NCBI GenBank assembly: GCA_025677815.1
Contig: JAIXMP010000009.1
Span: 496,001 to 560,000, forward strand
Length of the DNA: 64,000 bases
Source: Phascolomyces articulosus
Lineage: Eukaryota > Mucoromycota > Mucoromycetes > Mucorales > Lichtheimiaceae
Reading direction: 5' to 3'
Position 1 is the first letter of the stretch. Each line of letters opens with the position of its first letter. Shown here one piece after another: positions 48,477 through 61,255 of this stretch. The notes beneath the pieces were generated by a model. That model was given only the letters and a program-made list of their open reading frames with translations, did not search any database and was not told the origin of the DNA. Position numbers and translations under genes: made by a program.

Positions 48477-51400
48477 TCACCAATCTTTTAAGTTATCTCG
48501 TACGTTGGTAAGAAAAGTATCCACCGGTCCTTGTAATGCTTGGTCCTCCTTTCGTTCTATCCATGGCATACGTACACCCAAACTTTTAATCAATTTTTCC
48601 AACTTGCTTTCATGAGAATCTTGTCGCCATAGGTCAGTAAAATCCACTTTTTCTGGAGACGCTTTGTATATTTTTAACAGGTTGAACTAGGATTAAAAAA
48701 ATCTGATGAGATCTCATTTTTTTTGATGTCTGTATGTGTGTGCGTGAGAGTTCTCTTATTTGGGAGGAGGAGGAAGGGGGAATGGAGGGTTTGAAAAGGG
48801 AGAGAGGTAAACGAGTACAAAAAAATATAACTATTGAGGAAGCCACAAAATCACTAGACACATAATCACCAACATTATCATCGTACGATATATATAGAGA
48901 AAGAATATATACACAAAATATGAAAATAAAGGATTTACACTTACAAGTCGATCTGCATTTTCCGATGAAAGTGACTGATCATTTTGTAATTCATAGATGA
49001 GGCGTTTTGGGATCTTTCGATCATCGTTACTGTCACCCACATAAAACCAATTGATGACGGATGCCGACCCAGGCAATCTTGGGTCGTACGGACCTACAAT
49101 TGCACCCACAAAGGGCTCAATTGTTGTTTGTTCCGGTATCATGACATCCTCTTCTTGTTGACATGTTTCTCGACAAAGAATTTGATAATTGCGCTGATTT
49201 TCTAAATCCACAATACTTGGATCTGGAATAAATGTTGGATGAGAATGATACCATCCTACCACGGTCATGTTTTTTTCTTCAATCAGTTGACGTGTTTCAA
49301 TCGCACTAGTAGGATCCATTTCTACATTCACATCATTTTGCCCTGTATTAATGGAACGACATGGAAACGCTTCTTTGATGCACATCTCTATCATCATGAA
49401 TAATTATATAGGTAGCATGTAATGTAGGATAGAGTTTAAGGTTATTTTTAAATTTAGTATATGCCAATTTTGGTAATAAACAAAGCCCAGAAAAAATTAA
49501 CCTTACTTTTTTGAACCTTATCCCATTCTCCTGCCAAAAATCCAATGATTTCTGTCGTCATCAGGTGCGCATGGAAATCCATCGCCAATAAGACATTGGA
49601 ATGCACTTGTAGTTCAAAGGGTTGACATCCCGGTATATTCGAACCTGGTTTTCCATTGAATGGTTCACATTTTATCATGGTCAATGGGTCACTAATAAAT
49701 AAATAAATAGATAATATAAAAAAAAATATCACTTATCAGTAAAAATTTTCAAAATCAATAGATAATAGAAAATAGATATATTTTTATATGATACGAAAAA
49801 AAATCCAGCTTATCTAGATTTTGTGACACAACTCACTCATCCTTGTTAAGTTGACTATACATAATGGAGGGTCGCTCACGTGTTCGACGTAAGCGTAATT
49901 TTGAATAACTTGTCCGACCATTTTCGTCATAGGCAGAAACATGTTGTTCAGGAGTTGCGCTACGAGGCTTGGAATGCTTACTTTATAAATTATAAATAAA
50001 ATAAGAACAATAGTAATATGGTTTAAATAATGCGAAATAGGAGTTATTAGCCATCCATATAAACATCATACATTATATATACATATGAACATTAGCAATA
50101 CAAATAAAAAACCTTACTTCTTAGGGGATACTTTTCTTTGCGTTGAAGGAGGAGATGCTGATTTACTTCGTTCACCAACAGCAAGTATAGGCACAGTGGA
50201 TGCTGGATCTGTTGTTGTTGTTGTTGTTGTTGTTGCTGTGGTAGTAGCAGTATTCTTCTTATTATTTGTAACAGTATTAGAAGTGGTCGTAGGTTCAGTA
50301 TTCGAAAGTGTTGGTGGAATGTGTTCTTGTTCTTTGGATACATTATGTTCTGATTCAGTGGTTGTATGTGATTTGTTTGCCAAGGAAGATGGGGTAGGTT
50401 GCGATGGCAGAGATGATGATACTGGTGGAGGTTGTGGTTGCTCTTGTTTTGTAACAGATCCTGATGATGAACTACCATTATTTTGTCCTTGATTGGCAGT
50501 GGATCGCGCGAGATAAGCCCTTGCAGCTGCAGAATTAGGATCCAAAGGTTTACCTGATAATGTATATCCTTCTCCACTTTCACGCACCTAGTAATAAAAG
50601 ACACACATATTTAACAATAAAGAAAAAAAAATAACCTCAATACCCTTATTTTTTTTACCCCAAATCCAAAACTATATATTCATTACACAGCCTCTTCCCC
50701 CTTTACTTTCTCCCCACCAATAGCCCACCTTATCCGGTAAAGGAATTTTATCACGATACATTTTGATAAAATGTTTTTGTGCATGACTTCGAATAGAATT
50801 AGAATCTCTTGTTTTGATATGGGCTGCTAACTAATAATAATGATAGTGATAACAATAAAAAAAAAACTTAGATCCAACTCATATATCTCTTTCTCTCTTT
50901 TTATCATGATAATGGATCCCACTTTTTAATTTTACCTTTGGCCAATCTCGACCAAATAACTTTAATCCTTCTACAAATCGAGATTCTTCTTCTTCAGAAT
51001 ACACGCCACTATTAAATCCTTCAGGTAATGGCTTTTTGGGTTTCTTTGCAGGTGTTGATTTTTCAATCGAGGTGATATTCTTTGTTTCATCATTGGATGT
51101 TGTTGTTGTAGGCACCGTTTGTTCATCTGTTGTTGTTGGTGTGGATTCATGTTCTGGTTCAGAAGCTTTTCGCTTACGACCGCGTTTTCCTAAACCCAAA
51201 AAAGTGTATTATTATAATTATTGGATAAATCCACCCTCTCCCATTCCCACTTGATCTCATCCACTCTTTCCATCTCTTCTGGAGTGAGACGCCTACCTGG
51301 TGCGGGAGACGCTTTTGCTTTTGCACGACTCTTTTTCTTTTTAGGAGCATAATTATCGTCTTCACTATCTTCATAATTCCCATCGTTGTCGTCTTCGCCA

Positions 51401-51570
51401 CGCGCATTATATTGTTCATAAGCACCTGCTTCATTACTATATTCTGCATAATAATCGTCACTTGCCCCTGATGCCATGGCATCTTCAGCTAATAATCGTG
51501 CAATGAGAGCTGAACTCATTTCTTCCTCCTGCGCTTTTGAAAGTGGTTCTTTATTCTTTTTCGTAGGCAT
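48477..51570 (-). CDS. MYSM1-like protein: SANT/Myb domain plus JAMM/MPN+ deubiquitinase
   Basis: Eight exons: 51297-51570, 50936-51189, 50729-50830, 50118-50587, 49837-49980, 49507-49691, 48945-49387 and 48477-48686, giving 693 aa. The N-terminal 90 residues are acidic with a basic patch (KKKKSRAKAKASPAPG). A SANT/Myb domain covers about 150-207 (GVYSEEEESRFVEGLKLFGR, SNSIRSHAQKHFIKMYRDKI), of the SHAQK type. A long Thr/Gln/Ser/Pro-rich linker follows. The MPN domain (about 420-600) has complete metal-protease elements: Glu in TTEIIGFLAGEWD, and GWYHSHPTFIPDPSIVDLE, i.e. H-x-H-x7-S-x2-D. These are the zinc ligands of an active isopeptidase. In animals MYSM1 removes ubiquitin from histone H2A. 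The SANT plus JAMM combination makes the same role likely. I see no clear SWIRM domain between them. The first exon ends at CCA-G with a GTAGGC donor, because the later alternatives break the frame into GKRGRKRKASEPE. Confidence 0.9.
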
Positions 51571-53056
51571 TTTTCGTCTTTGTTCGTATCTATTTTACCC
51601 ATTATATATTGTGCGGCCCCCATAACCCCCAATTTTTTGGTTAAAAAACAATAATAATAAAAATAAAAAATTAAAGGGCGTTTTTGACATGCTTTTTTTA
51701 TTGTTACCTGTGGTGTCAAAAAATAGAATAAACGCGTTCCTTGTTTTTTTTCCCACCAATTCAATGGATATGCTTTATGGAGTTGGAATAGAAAAAATTA
51801 ACGTTTGAACCGGGTTGTTGTAGAATAGTAGTAATATAATGGAGGTTTTTAAAAAGAGAATAGAATACAATGACGTTTGTTAATGGAGTATATATAAAAT
51901 AATAACAAAAAAATCAGTTACGCGCACAACACGTCGTAACTACACGCGAGGAAGAGAAAAGTTATAAATATGGTAATTGTTGCTCCAACTTCCAATTCTC
52001 TTAAACATGATTGGCTGAGAGACCCTAAGAGCACAAAAAAGGGAGTTTTCAGCGCTTTCAAGTTTTCAAGTTGGTAAGGTGTTCTTTCGTGATATTGGAT
52101 TGGTTTTAATTCAATTTTCAAATATCAACCTTTTTTTTCTAATAGGTAATAACTATATCCGTTAATAACTAAAAGATAAAGCATGTATCTGGATTGAGAG
52201 AAATAGCTCTTTTCAGAGTAACCAGAAGAAATAAGGTTATCTAGAAGTAGTAGTTACTATATGCCTCCATCCCACGACAAAATAAATGTATTTTATGGCA
52301 ATAATAATATAATACATTAATTGCTCTATTTTAAATATGTATAAAACACCTGGTACTTGTTTCAAGGATGTTTTTCAATAATTGGTGTAGAAGAAGTAAT
52401 TTTTTTGTCAGCAAATGGCGACTAAACCCACAACATACTACCACTAGGGGAAAACGATACGAATACGTAACAGCCAAAAGTAAGAAAAGTTTATTATACT
52501 GATGTAATATATACTTGAAATATATTTACATTTGTTATTTATTGTAGTTGCACTGAAATGGAACCATGTACATTAAATAAATGAAACATTTCTTAACTAA
52601 CATACAATCATGGATATATAATGATTTTCTAAATTTATTCAGTAACTGACAGAGTAACTTGATTACAAAGTATGAATTATCACTTTGATACATCATTGTA
52701 ATTATAGAAAATTAAGCTTATACGTAATTTCATTATATCAATGATAGATGCATAAGTGTGGATCCCAAAATTAAAATGGTCGGAAAAAACTCCTGTCAAA
52801 TAAGTTCTCTTTCTCTACCTCCTCCATTAAAGAAAACCTTACAGCCAAACCATTACCTTGTACCAAAAAAGACTCACATTACCAAAGAACTTCTCTCTTT
52901 TTTTTTCTTTTTTAAAAAAAGAAACTTTTGGTTTTTTTGGTTTTGTAAGGTAGTCAAGGTATTTTTTTCCATGTTGACCTTGGAATACTCATTATACTAT
53001 ATATTTTAGATTCGTGGTTAATAATTAATAGAAAAAATAATAGTGCTCGTCTCTCA
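51571..53056. other. Divergent intergenic region between the MYSM1-like and STRIP genes
   Basis: Both flanking genes point outward, so it holds two promoters. It is AT-rich with a pyrimidine/purine-mixed tract at about 52800-52920. Open frames here are short and low-complexity. No gene is supported. Confidence 0.55.
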
Positions 53057-56000
53057 ATGATACAAACAGAATCAACAGCAACAGGGCCCTGGCGACAATG
53101 TACAACAACGAATGCTATGAGGTGCGATCCATTTTTGTTGTCGGAAACAAATCATTTCATGACTGGATTAAAAGATGATAATAGCTTTGTTGTTGACGAG
53201 GTAAATAGCTTTTTTTTTTGAAACTTTAATTTGTGTCAAACATTTTTAGTTTTAAATATATATATATTTATATATAGACAATGAACTTGGATGATTATAA
53301 AAAGGAAATGGACGCATTCTTTAACTATACTGATCTACTATCAACCTTACGAGAATACTATAATGCATATCAAACTTACATTGAAACGCGTAAGTTTATA
53401 TATTATGTTTTATCACATGGACTCAACAGTGGCAAGAGAGAGGATGTGTGTGTGTGTGTGTGTGTGTCAATCCACTCTATTAGTCTGTTCTCCTCTCTCT
53501 CTCTCCCACACTCAACCTCCTCAAAAATTAATATAACCTTTTTTTCTTTTTATTTGACGCGTGCTGCGAATAGATGGAGGGAACATCGATGCTTCGTATA
53601 TTGCAAAAATGAAAGATGAAATTGAAAAAACAAAATCGGATACGGATCGTTTGATCATTGTTCAAAGTATTGCCTATATTACTCTTGGTAATGATTCTAT
53701 CAATATGCGGCATCCTCCAATACACAAATGAAACTTTTGTTCTAGGATACTAAAAATCGAGTCAAATTTATTTTAGGATCGTTTTGTGAAGGTGAAAATG
53801 TATTGAAAAGCGAACGAAAATTCATGGAAGGCATGGTGATCAACAACAATAGATGGATACGTGATTCGGGACTTGTTCAGCGACTCTTTAAAATTTTATT
53901 CGATGAAGCTCACTCAATATCAAACAGCAATTACAACCATAACAATACGTGAGTCTGCTCCTCCTCTCTCCCTCCCTCTTTTTTTGATTGGTATCACATC
54001 TATCATTGTATTAAAATTTTAGGAGGGATCTTCTTTGATGATTGGTATGTGATGGATTGGACACGTATTTCTATATACGACGATTTCTTTTTTTTTGTAG
54101 ATTCCTCAAGAATATCCATGAAAAGTTGATTGATACTTATCTCACAATTCTGTACTTGTCAATCATAACACATGATCACCGGAACAGAACATTAAAGAAA
54201 TCGTCTGGTGGGTGATTTATTTATTTATTACCTTGCATATTTATTTGGTTCTCTCACTTGTTGATCCCCCATCCAGGTTTGCTTTATTTATAACAATCCT
54301 TATGCTTATTTTGTTGATTTTTTTTCTTCTTTTTTAGATATGCCATGGATGAATGAGGGTGATGATACACCTGCGCAATTAATTAAAATTATCGCTATCA
54401 ACAAGAAAACAAAAGAAACACCATTTCACACAAAGAAGGTATTATATTTAGATGAAACACCCGCGCGCCCAAAATCCTTTTTAGAGCTGGATAATCATTT
54501 CATTGGACTTTTGGCGCTTCTTGTTTGTATTAACTCTCTTACTTTGTGCAAGTTTTTTTTGTTACTCTACAGGGTGTTGGTTATGCATTTCGGAAATACG
54601 GACCAAGCCAATTCAATCAAAAATCAAGTTCGGTCATGTTATGATTTGCCACCTGTTGATAACAGTAAATAATCACAATCATCTATTACCAATGCCAACA
54701 ATCGTAAAGCAGCATACTTAATTCAGAATTATTATTATTTTATGATGATTAGACAAACTTTTTAAAACAACACCCATTGATCTTTATGCTTTTCATTGTG
54801 AAATTCGAAACAAATATATTGATTATCAACTTCCAAATCACCAATTCTCGATCACCGATACATCCCTTGCCGCTGCTACTGCTACTACTACTACAATTAC
54901 TGATGAAAATGATACTACATCATTACCCATGGAAACTATATTTGGAAGCAACACCATACCAGCCTTTCAACATGATTTTCCACCCAAACCTGCTTCTAAA
55001 CCAAAGTCTGCTACGACTACAACTACATCATCACCCTCATCTTCTTCTTCACTATCTAAAGATGACACTCCCTCTGCAATTGAATTTAAAAAACAATTGG
55101 AAAAAACACAATCGAGTACGCCATTTGCCATGGGAACTCCTAAAGCGATCGAAGAAGCAGGTCAGCTTTATAATTCATATATGGATATGTCTGTCAGTCA
55201 ATATCAAATCATTCAAGAACGAGAAAAACTTTTCCAGCAAACACGCTCAAATTCTGTAGTACAATATGATAGTCTCAAAAAAGTGGATAATTTCTATGTA
55301 AGTTTCTTTTTCTCATCAAAAAAAGTGAAGATAAGAAGATGGCGTCAAATGAAGTTATTGAATGATTAGAAGAAGAAAAAATATTCACAAACGCACTTGG
55401 ACTTTTATTCTGATGATTAGGCCTTGGTTGTACAAGATTTACCTGTTGTGGTGAATGTGTTGCTTGAACAACTGCTGACATTGGCACCAACAATTGAATC
55501 TCCAACATTTGAATCTACTGGAAGGGGTATGGAACCCGTCGATGATCATGAGCATGCTGATGCAGTTCGAAATCGAGAAATTATCCGAGCAACAGTATCG
55601 TCTCTCTTGTTATTATTATTAAAATGGTTCAAAGCTTCTCGTAAGTTTTTTTATCTTTCTTTTGACACCTGATGCTCTATTTGACTATCATTCCATTTAA
55701 CATAATGAATACGCCGTGTTTTTGTATCTTCTGTTGGATTAGATGTGATGAAGTTTGAATACTTGAGCCAATTACTTGCTGATTCAGGTTATTTGATGTT
55801 AAGTGTACGATCCTTGATGATTGAAGATCTCAAAACCATTTTCCGAACAAAATCGCATAATGAAGCCTATGGGTATGATATATAGAAACATTTCCTCCCT
55901 TGTTTATATATATACCAGTATATAAAAATATGCTAACATGATGACTGTTAATATTTGTTGTATATTAGATTTTTTTCACAACTTGTTCATATGAATTTCA

Positions 56001-57378
56001 ATGAAGAGGGTACATTTTCTTCTTCTACATGTTCATCCTCATCTTCATTCTCAATATCTTATTCATGGGATCAATCCCCTCCAGAAAGTCCATGTATTGA
56101 TGATATAGATGATGACATGACGTGTAACCAATTGAACAGAATTTGGGTATTGGATACATTACGTATCTTGCAAATGATGACAAAAGGAAAACCATTACGA
56201 AATCGAATCTTAGCACAATATAACGCTCGCGTATGTCTTATTCCTATTCAACGATGCGCAAAGAAGAGATTCTATAATGCTAAAATGAATATTGTTTGAT
56301 ATTTTTGTTCTCTTTTATAGATTCCATTGAAACGGATTGCCAAACATAACAATGACTCTATTGAAGAATTATATGCATTGAAATTGTTAAAAAGTCAAGT
56401 ACGATACCTTGGACTGAAATGGCGAACAAGTAAATATTTTTGATTGTTTTTTCTTCTTCATATTACATGACTCTTTCTGGTAAACACAAAATATTTATAT
56501 ATTTGGGAGTTGTGATTAGATAATATGAAGACAGTGTCAGCTATTTCACGACGATGTCCAATGAATCTTCGAGATGATTGGTTGTCGTTATGTGACAATA
56601 ATGGTGATAATAATAATAATAATAATAATGAATTGGTAAGTTGAGACTCTAGGATGATCTAAGTGGTGAACATAGAAACTTAAGCATGTGACATGAATTA
56701 TAGAATTCTGAAGCGAATTTGCGGCTACTTGTCAAACTATACCATGAACAGTTTTACGATATCAACACATTTACTTCAAATTATGACCATGAAGACGATG
56801 AAAATACTATCGGCTCTGATGGTAACCATTGTAATGGCGACTACGACAAAAACGATGATGATGATGATGAAATGACAATTAATCGTTGGACTATTGGAAC
56901 ACAAGAATCTCCTACATTTGATTATACCTCCTCATACAAACTCACACGACAAATTAATGAATTATTCAAACAACCACTAAAACGCAGATTGAAAGCCAAA
57001 GAAAGGCAAGTCATTGTTGAAGCCGATGGTTGGGACATGCCATCCCCCTTTGTCAATGCTGATGGAAATTCATTTGCATCCAACAAGAATGAAATGGAGT
57101 ATGATGACGATGACGATGTGGATACAGATTATGATGAAGAGGAGGATCAAGAAGCCAACAAGAAAAAGGAAGACCCATTACAAAATATTGATTGGAATAA
57201 TTTAACAGAAGATGAACTCAATGCACGCATGAATTTGGTGGAAGAACAAACAGAACAGAGATGGCTCAGTGTGGATTTGGATGACCCTGCTTATATTAAA
57301 GTATTGAATGCGCTTGAAATTGATGATGGAGAGGATACACCAGTAGTTGATGAATATGAAGAAAACCCTTGGTTGTAA
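53057..57378 (+). CDS. Far11/STRIP1-type subunit of the STRIPAK phosphatase-kinase complex
   Basis: Striatin-interacting protein family scaffold (N1221-like N-terminus, DUF3402 C-terminus). Fourteen exons: 53057-53200, 53278-53389, 53574-53687, 53777-53948, 54101-54207, 54338-54438, 54553-54664, 54753-55297, 55421-55640, 55743-55872, 55969-56230, 56321-56429, 56520-56635 and 56704-57378, giving 972 aa. Family landmarks are LLKWFKASHVMKFEYLSQLL, IWVLDTLRILQMMTKGKPLR, YALKLLKSQVRYLGLKWRT, NMKTVSAISRRCP with DDW, and ANLRLLVKLYHEQFYD. The residues after HTKK were placed by comparison with the family pattern KK-hydrophobic-LLL-W/Y-K/R: splicing 54439-54552 gives HTKKFFLLLYRVL. That intron is 114 nt and stop-free, so retention would insert 38 in-frame residues. 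The C-terminus is very acidic (YDDDDDVDTDYDEEEDQ). STRIPAK links PP2A to kinase and cell-fusion signalling in fungi. Confidence 0.9.
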
Positions 57379-57973
57379 TCTCTTTCTTTTGTATATCGAC
57401 CTTTTGCTTACTACAAACACATGCTTATATTTACATATATAATACACTTACATTATTATCTCCCCTTTCCTTTCTTAACCAACATAATCATACCCGTTTT
57501 ACACCCTCCCCTTAATCATATAAGACTCTTTTTTTTTCTTATCTTTGCGTTCCATTATGATGTGAATTCAATTTGTACATATATAGTATAACTATTTTAA
57601 TCAGTATCCACTCCCCTCACATTTCTTTTTTCTTTGTTATAGTAAAAAACAAATGTATGTTGTATTTGTTAAATAACTTTATATCTTTTTCTTCTCTCTT
57701 CCCCCAGCACAATATTGCGTAATGAAAATAAAACATTTTATTCATCTTCTAAGATGATCATTATCCAAAAATAATTTATATGTTACTGAAAGTATTTATA
57801 TTTTTGAAGTATATCTTTTTAACTAATAATACAGATAGATCAGATCAAGTTGTGATAGTACCTACGTATAATATATAAAAATATTTGATGGTTGTATATT
57901 TATATACATAAATGATACCACACCCACTATATTATAACATTGATAGTCATTTTGTAATAATTCACTATATATT
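57379..57973. other. Intergenic between the convergent STRIP and phospholipase genes
   Basis: 3' flanks of two convergent genes. AT-rich with pyrimidine tracts. Nothing else is seen. Confidence 0.6.
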
Positions 57974-60310
57974 TTAAATAATGATTCTATCGTTTTCACC
58001 AGGGCAAAGAATCTATAATAATATAACAACAGCAAGTTAATATGAAAAGAGGTGTGGTAAAAACCATTTTTTTCTGTTTCCCTTGTTATAAATTACCTCT
58101 TGATTCTTATTAAAATTATGAACGGAGGGCTTATAGGGTCGTGGAGTAAAGAGATTGTTCCAGGCAATCTATTTTTTTTTAAAAAAAAGGAAACCAATGA
58201 CGGTTAACTTTATAAGAATATATACTAGCTAGCTTACTAAATTACGTTGCTTTTATGTTTTTACCTTTGAAATCCATTGGTGGCTGATCAAGCTGGGATG
58301 GAAACAATCAGCATTGCTATATAGTAGTAAAATACAAAATACAAAAAAAAAGAGATCATAATTAAATGATATGGTTCTTTAGATGAATCATGTATCATTC
58401 TCTACGAGTATATGATACAAACTTTCGAAATTATTACCTCATAGCTTCAAGAGGGAACCCTGCAATGTTGATGTTATTGGGTTGGTATGTGACACCAAAT
58501 CCAGTGTTGTTCTTTCCTTGGTAGCTTTGGTAAATCTCAATAAGTTTATCGTTGTAAGCTACAATAATTATAAAGAAAAAATGGTATCATTTCTTTGTGT
58601 GAGTAATAATAAAATAATATTATTATACGCCCCAGCTAGATAAAAGAAAATTCATTACAGTCAGCAAGTGCGTCCATTGCGCGACGACTACTACTAGTTC
58701 CTTGGAAACAACCGCACAAATTACGATTGAGTGGTTGGCCTGCAATTGTATTACAGTACGATTGACCTGCTGTCAAATTATAAACTGGTGACACATGGAA
58801 TACTCCAACTAATTGCATTATTTTAAAATAGTGGCATTAGATATCATGTTGAGCTAAACTCTCATAACAATAGTATAAGGGAGCATCGACAAATATGACA
58901 GTTAACTTACTGAGATTAACAATAACGTTGGGAACATTTTCAACAATGCGTTTCACAGCAGCCGATACATAGCTTCCATACCTTGCTGCAGTAACGTCTA
59001 AGGCATTAAGGCCACAGGAAGCACATTGATCGTTACCTATAATATATCAACATGGTATTGAATGATGAGAGTGTTTTAGTATTTCGTAACGATGAAAGAG
59101 CATCAAGGAAACAACAAAAAAGCTTACTTCCAATTTGAATATTGACAAGTTTCCAATCATTTTCAAAATCATTAGAAAGACTCTTCATTTCTAAATAAGT
59201 GTGTATAAAAGCTATTAATAATAGACACATTGAATTGACAAAGAGTATACAGTATATAAAAGCGTACTTGGAATCAAATAATCAAGTTGATTTGAGAGAC
59301 TGCTTGCAGTAGCACCACTGACTGCACCATTTAGCTTATCATTGTTTCGATCTAAAAAGGGGAGTATTTATATTTTGCTATTATTTTTCTTACAGAAAAA
59401 AGAAAGCGGTGTTATTATTATTATTATTTGCTTCTTTATTCTTACATGTAAATGCTGGAGAGCACCATCCAGCTTCGCCGGGGTATATAAAAAGCAGATA
59501 TTGGTGTTAGTCCCAAACTGAAAAATACCAACTTTTTTGAACATGATTGCTTTTTAACATAAATATAATATATATAAAGGAAATTGATCGATATGTACTT
59601 AAACAGAGTGATACGGAACGTTCACCAAGGGACGGGCCAACCAAGTCGGGGCTAAAGTGTCTGGTGAATGTGGCCATTGTTTGAGCATCACTATCACCAC
59701 CAATACCATAACTTTGGCCACGGTATCTATTATTATCATTTTATGTCATCATTTGAATGTTATATATTGAATCATCAACATAATGTATAATAAATGTAAA
59801 AAAAAAGATCATTACTCTCTGAATGACGAAGTATCGATAATCGAACTAGAGCCCATCATACCAAAGCCAGCCATGATACTAAAATAAACAAATATATTTT
59901 TCAAAATGATGAGTCCATGTACACTTGTGATTATTGCAAAATCTTTTTTTTACAAGTTTCAGAAGCGACCTATATTTGAAATAAAAATTATTTTACCTGT
60001 CACCCATTGCAGCGATCACTTTGATATCATCTAAATTTTGTATAATATATATAATCAAAATTGTGAGTCAACCCGTTATGTTACCCTATACTAGATTACC
60101 TATTATTGATGATAATTTCATAAAATGAAAAATAATTTGAATACATTTACCAGCTCGAACATCAGTAGCATCCTTTGGAACACCTGTACGAGGTGAAAGA
60201 GCCGGACAATCGTCAATTTTAGTGACATTCACTGCTAATACAGGGGAACTAAATAGCTGAAATCCAACCAAGGTGAAAGCCAAAAAGGTCAAGGAAGGTA
60301 ACAAATGCAT
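57974..60310 (-). CDS. Secreted GDSL/SGNH phospholipase B-like lipase 1
   Basis: Thirteen exons: 60151-60310, 59997-60030, 59816-59878, 59599-59726, 59446-59472, 59268-59351, 59128-59190, 58911-59036, 58659-58808, 58438-58558, 58265-58316, 58097-58168 and 57974-58012, giving 372 aa. A signal peptide (MHLLPSLTFLAFTLVGFQLF...VLA) is followed by the eukaryotic phospholipase B1 blocks: IKVIAAMGDSIMAGFG with nucleophile Ser65 (split codon), EYRGQSYGIGG, NDKLNGAVSGATASSL, ENDWKLVNIQIG, and SNADCFHPSLISHQW with the catalytic Asp322/His325 pair. It ends CPGENDRI. Paired cysteines suggest a secreted protein. The 27-nt exon 5 (GWCSPAFT) uses a weak CGAAG acceptor. The more obvious CAG acceptor upstream (59509-59511) would bring in a TAA. 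Family enzymes cleave ester bonds of phospholipids or other lipids. The neighbour at 63074 is a tandem paralogue. Confidence 0.88.
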
Positions 60311-61124
60311 CTTTCCAGAAGAGCTATAGTATGTAGTAAAAAGTAAAAAGAAATGGAATGGATGTTGGGCCTGTTTGTATAAAAGATGAAGAAGAAAATG
60401 TAAAAAATCAAATCAAAACTTCCTATTTATATACACAACTACGATAGGTCCATCAGCACCTATTCTACATATATCAATATATTCATTTCCAAGCATTAAA
60501 TCATCGTTAATACATTGGCATAATGAATATAGCTCTGTAAGACATTGCTTGATAATTTTCATTCATTGGTTTCTTTGGTAGTGGTTGTTACGGTGATGAT
60601 GAGAAATTTTATCCGGATTTATTATATCATATCTTATTATTTTGCTTTATTTAGTCTAATTTTTGTTTTTTGGATTACATCTTGTCAAATGCTTTTCCCC
60701 CAGATTTTTTGTAGCTAAAAATCGACTTTTAATTAACAAAAAAAAACTTTATTCGCGAGGGAACATTATTACGATTGATCCGCGGGATATATGCAATAAT
60801 AATAATAAAAACAACCTATATAACTATTCAGACTTTCAAATATAATTTATTTTTTTCTCTCACATACTAGAATAGATCAATAGTGATGCCATTCTGCCTG
60901 GCCACTTAACAAACAACAAGTTTGCAAACCTTTATTATGAGTGTACGTAGTAGCAGATTGGTACTCCACTTTATTTATTTTATCTAAAAAAAAAGGTATT
61001 CCTGGTATAATAATTCGACATATACAAGCATAACCAATTTAAAGTAATGTATATGATTCCTTATAAAATCCATCCAGGTAATTGGTACTGAAACAAATGT
61101 GGTTAAAAATCAAATAAAAATAAT

Positions 61125-61255
61125 GCTGCTTACATGCTTGTGCAACATTAAACCAAATGTTTTCTCTATGGCTCTCAGCATATCAAGTCACACAAAACGA
61201 TCGAATTAATGCTGTTCTAATTAAGTTATGTAAGATCATATCTTTCTTTCCCCAC
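61125..61255. repeat. Diverged direct repeat, copy 1
   Basis: Shares ordered blocks with 62464-62600: ATAATGCT, TGCTTGTGCAACAT, a CAxxTCACACA block, TATGTAAGA and TTTCTTT. Roughly two thirds of positions agree by eye over about 130 bp with small indels. Probably an old dispersed element or a local duplication. Confidence 0.5.

Noticed and set aside
50085..50492. Val/Cys-rich open frame opposite the MYSM1-like gene
   Set aside because: It is the antisense shadow of the Thr/Gln-rich linker exon, whose coding status is supported by splice phase and homology.
51189..51260. Alternative donors for exon 1 of the MYSM1-like gene (AA-GTGGGA, AGG-GTGGAT)
   Set aside because: Both give the wrong phase for the next exon. 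The GTAGGC donor after CCA-G gives the correct frame.
54527..54576. A 50-nt GT-AG intron alternative in the STRIP gene
   Set aside because: It shifts the frame into an early stop (GVGYAFRKYG... then TGA). The 114-nt intron 54439-54552 restores the family pattern instead.
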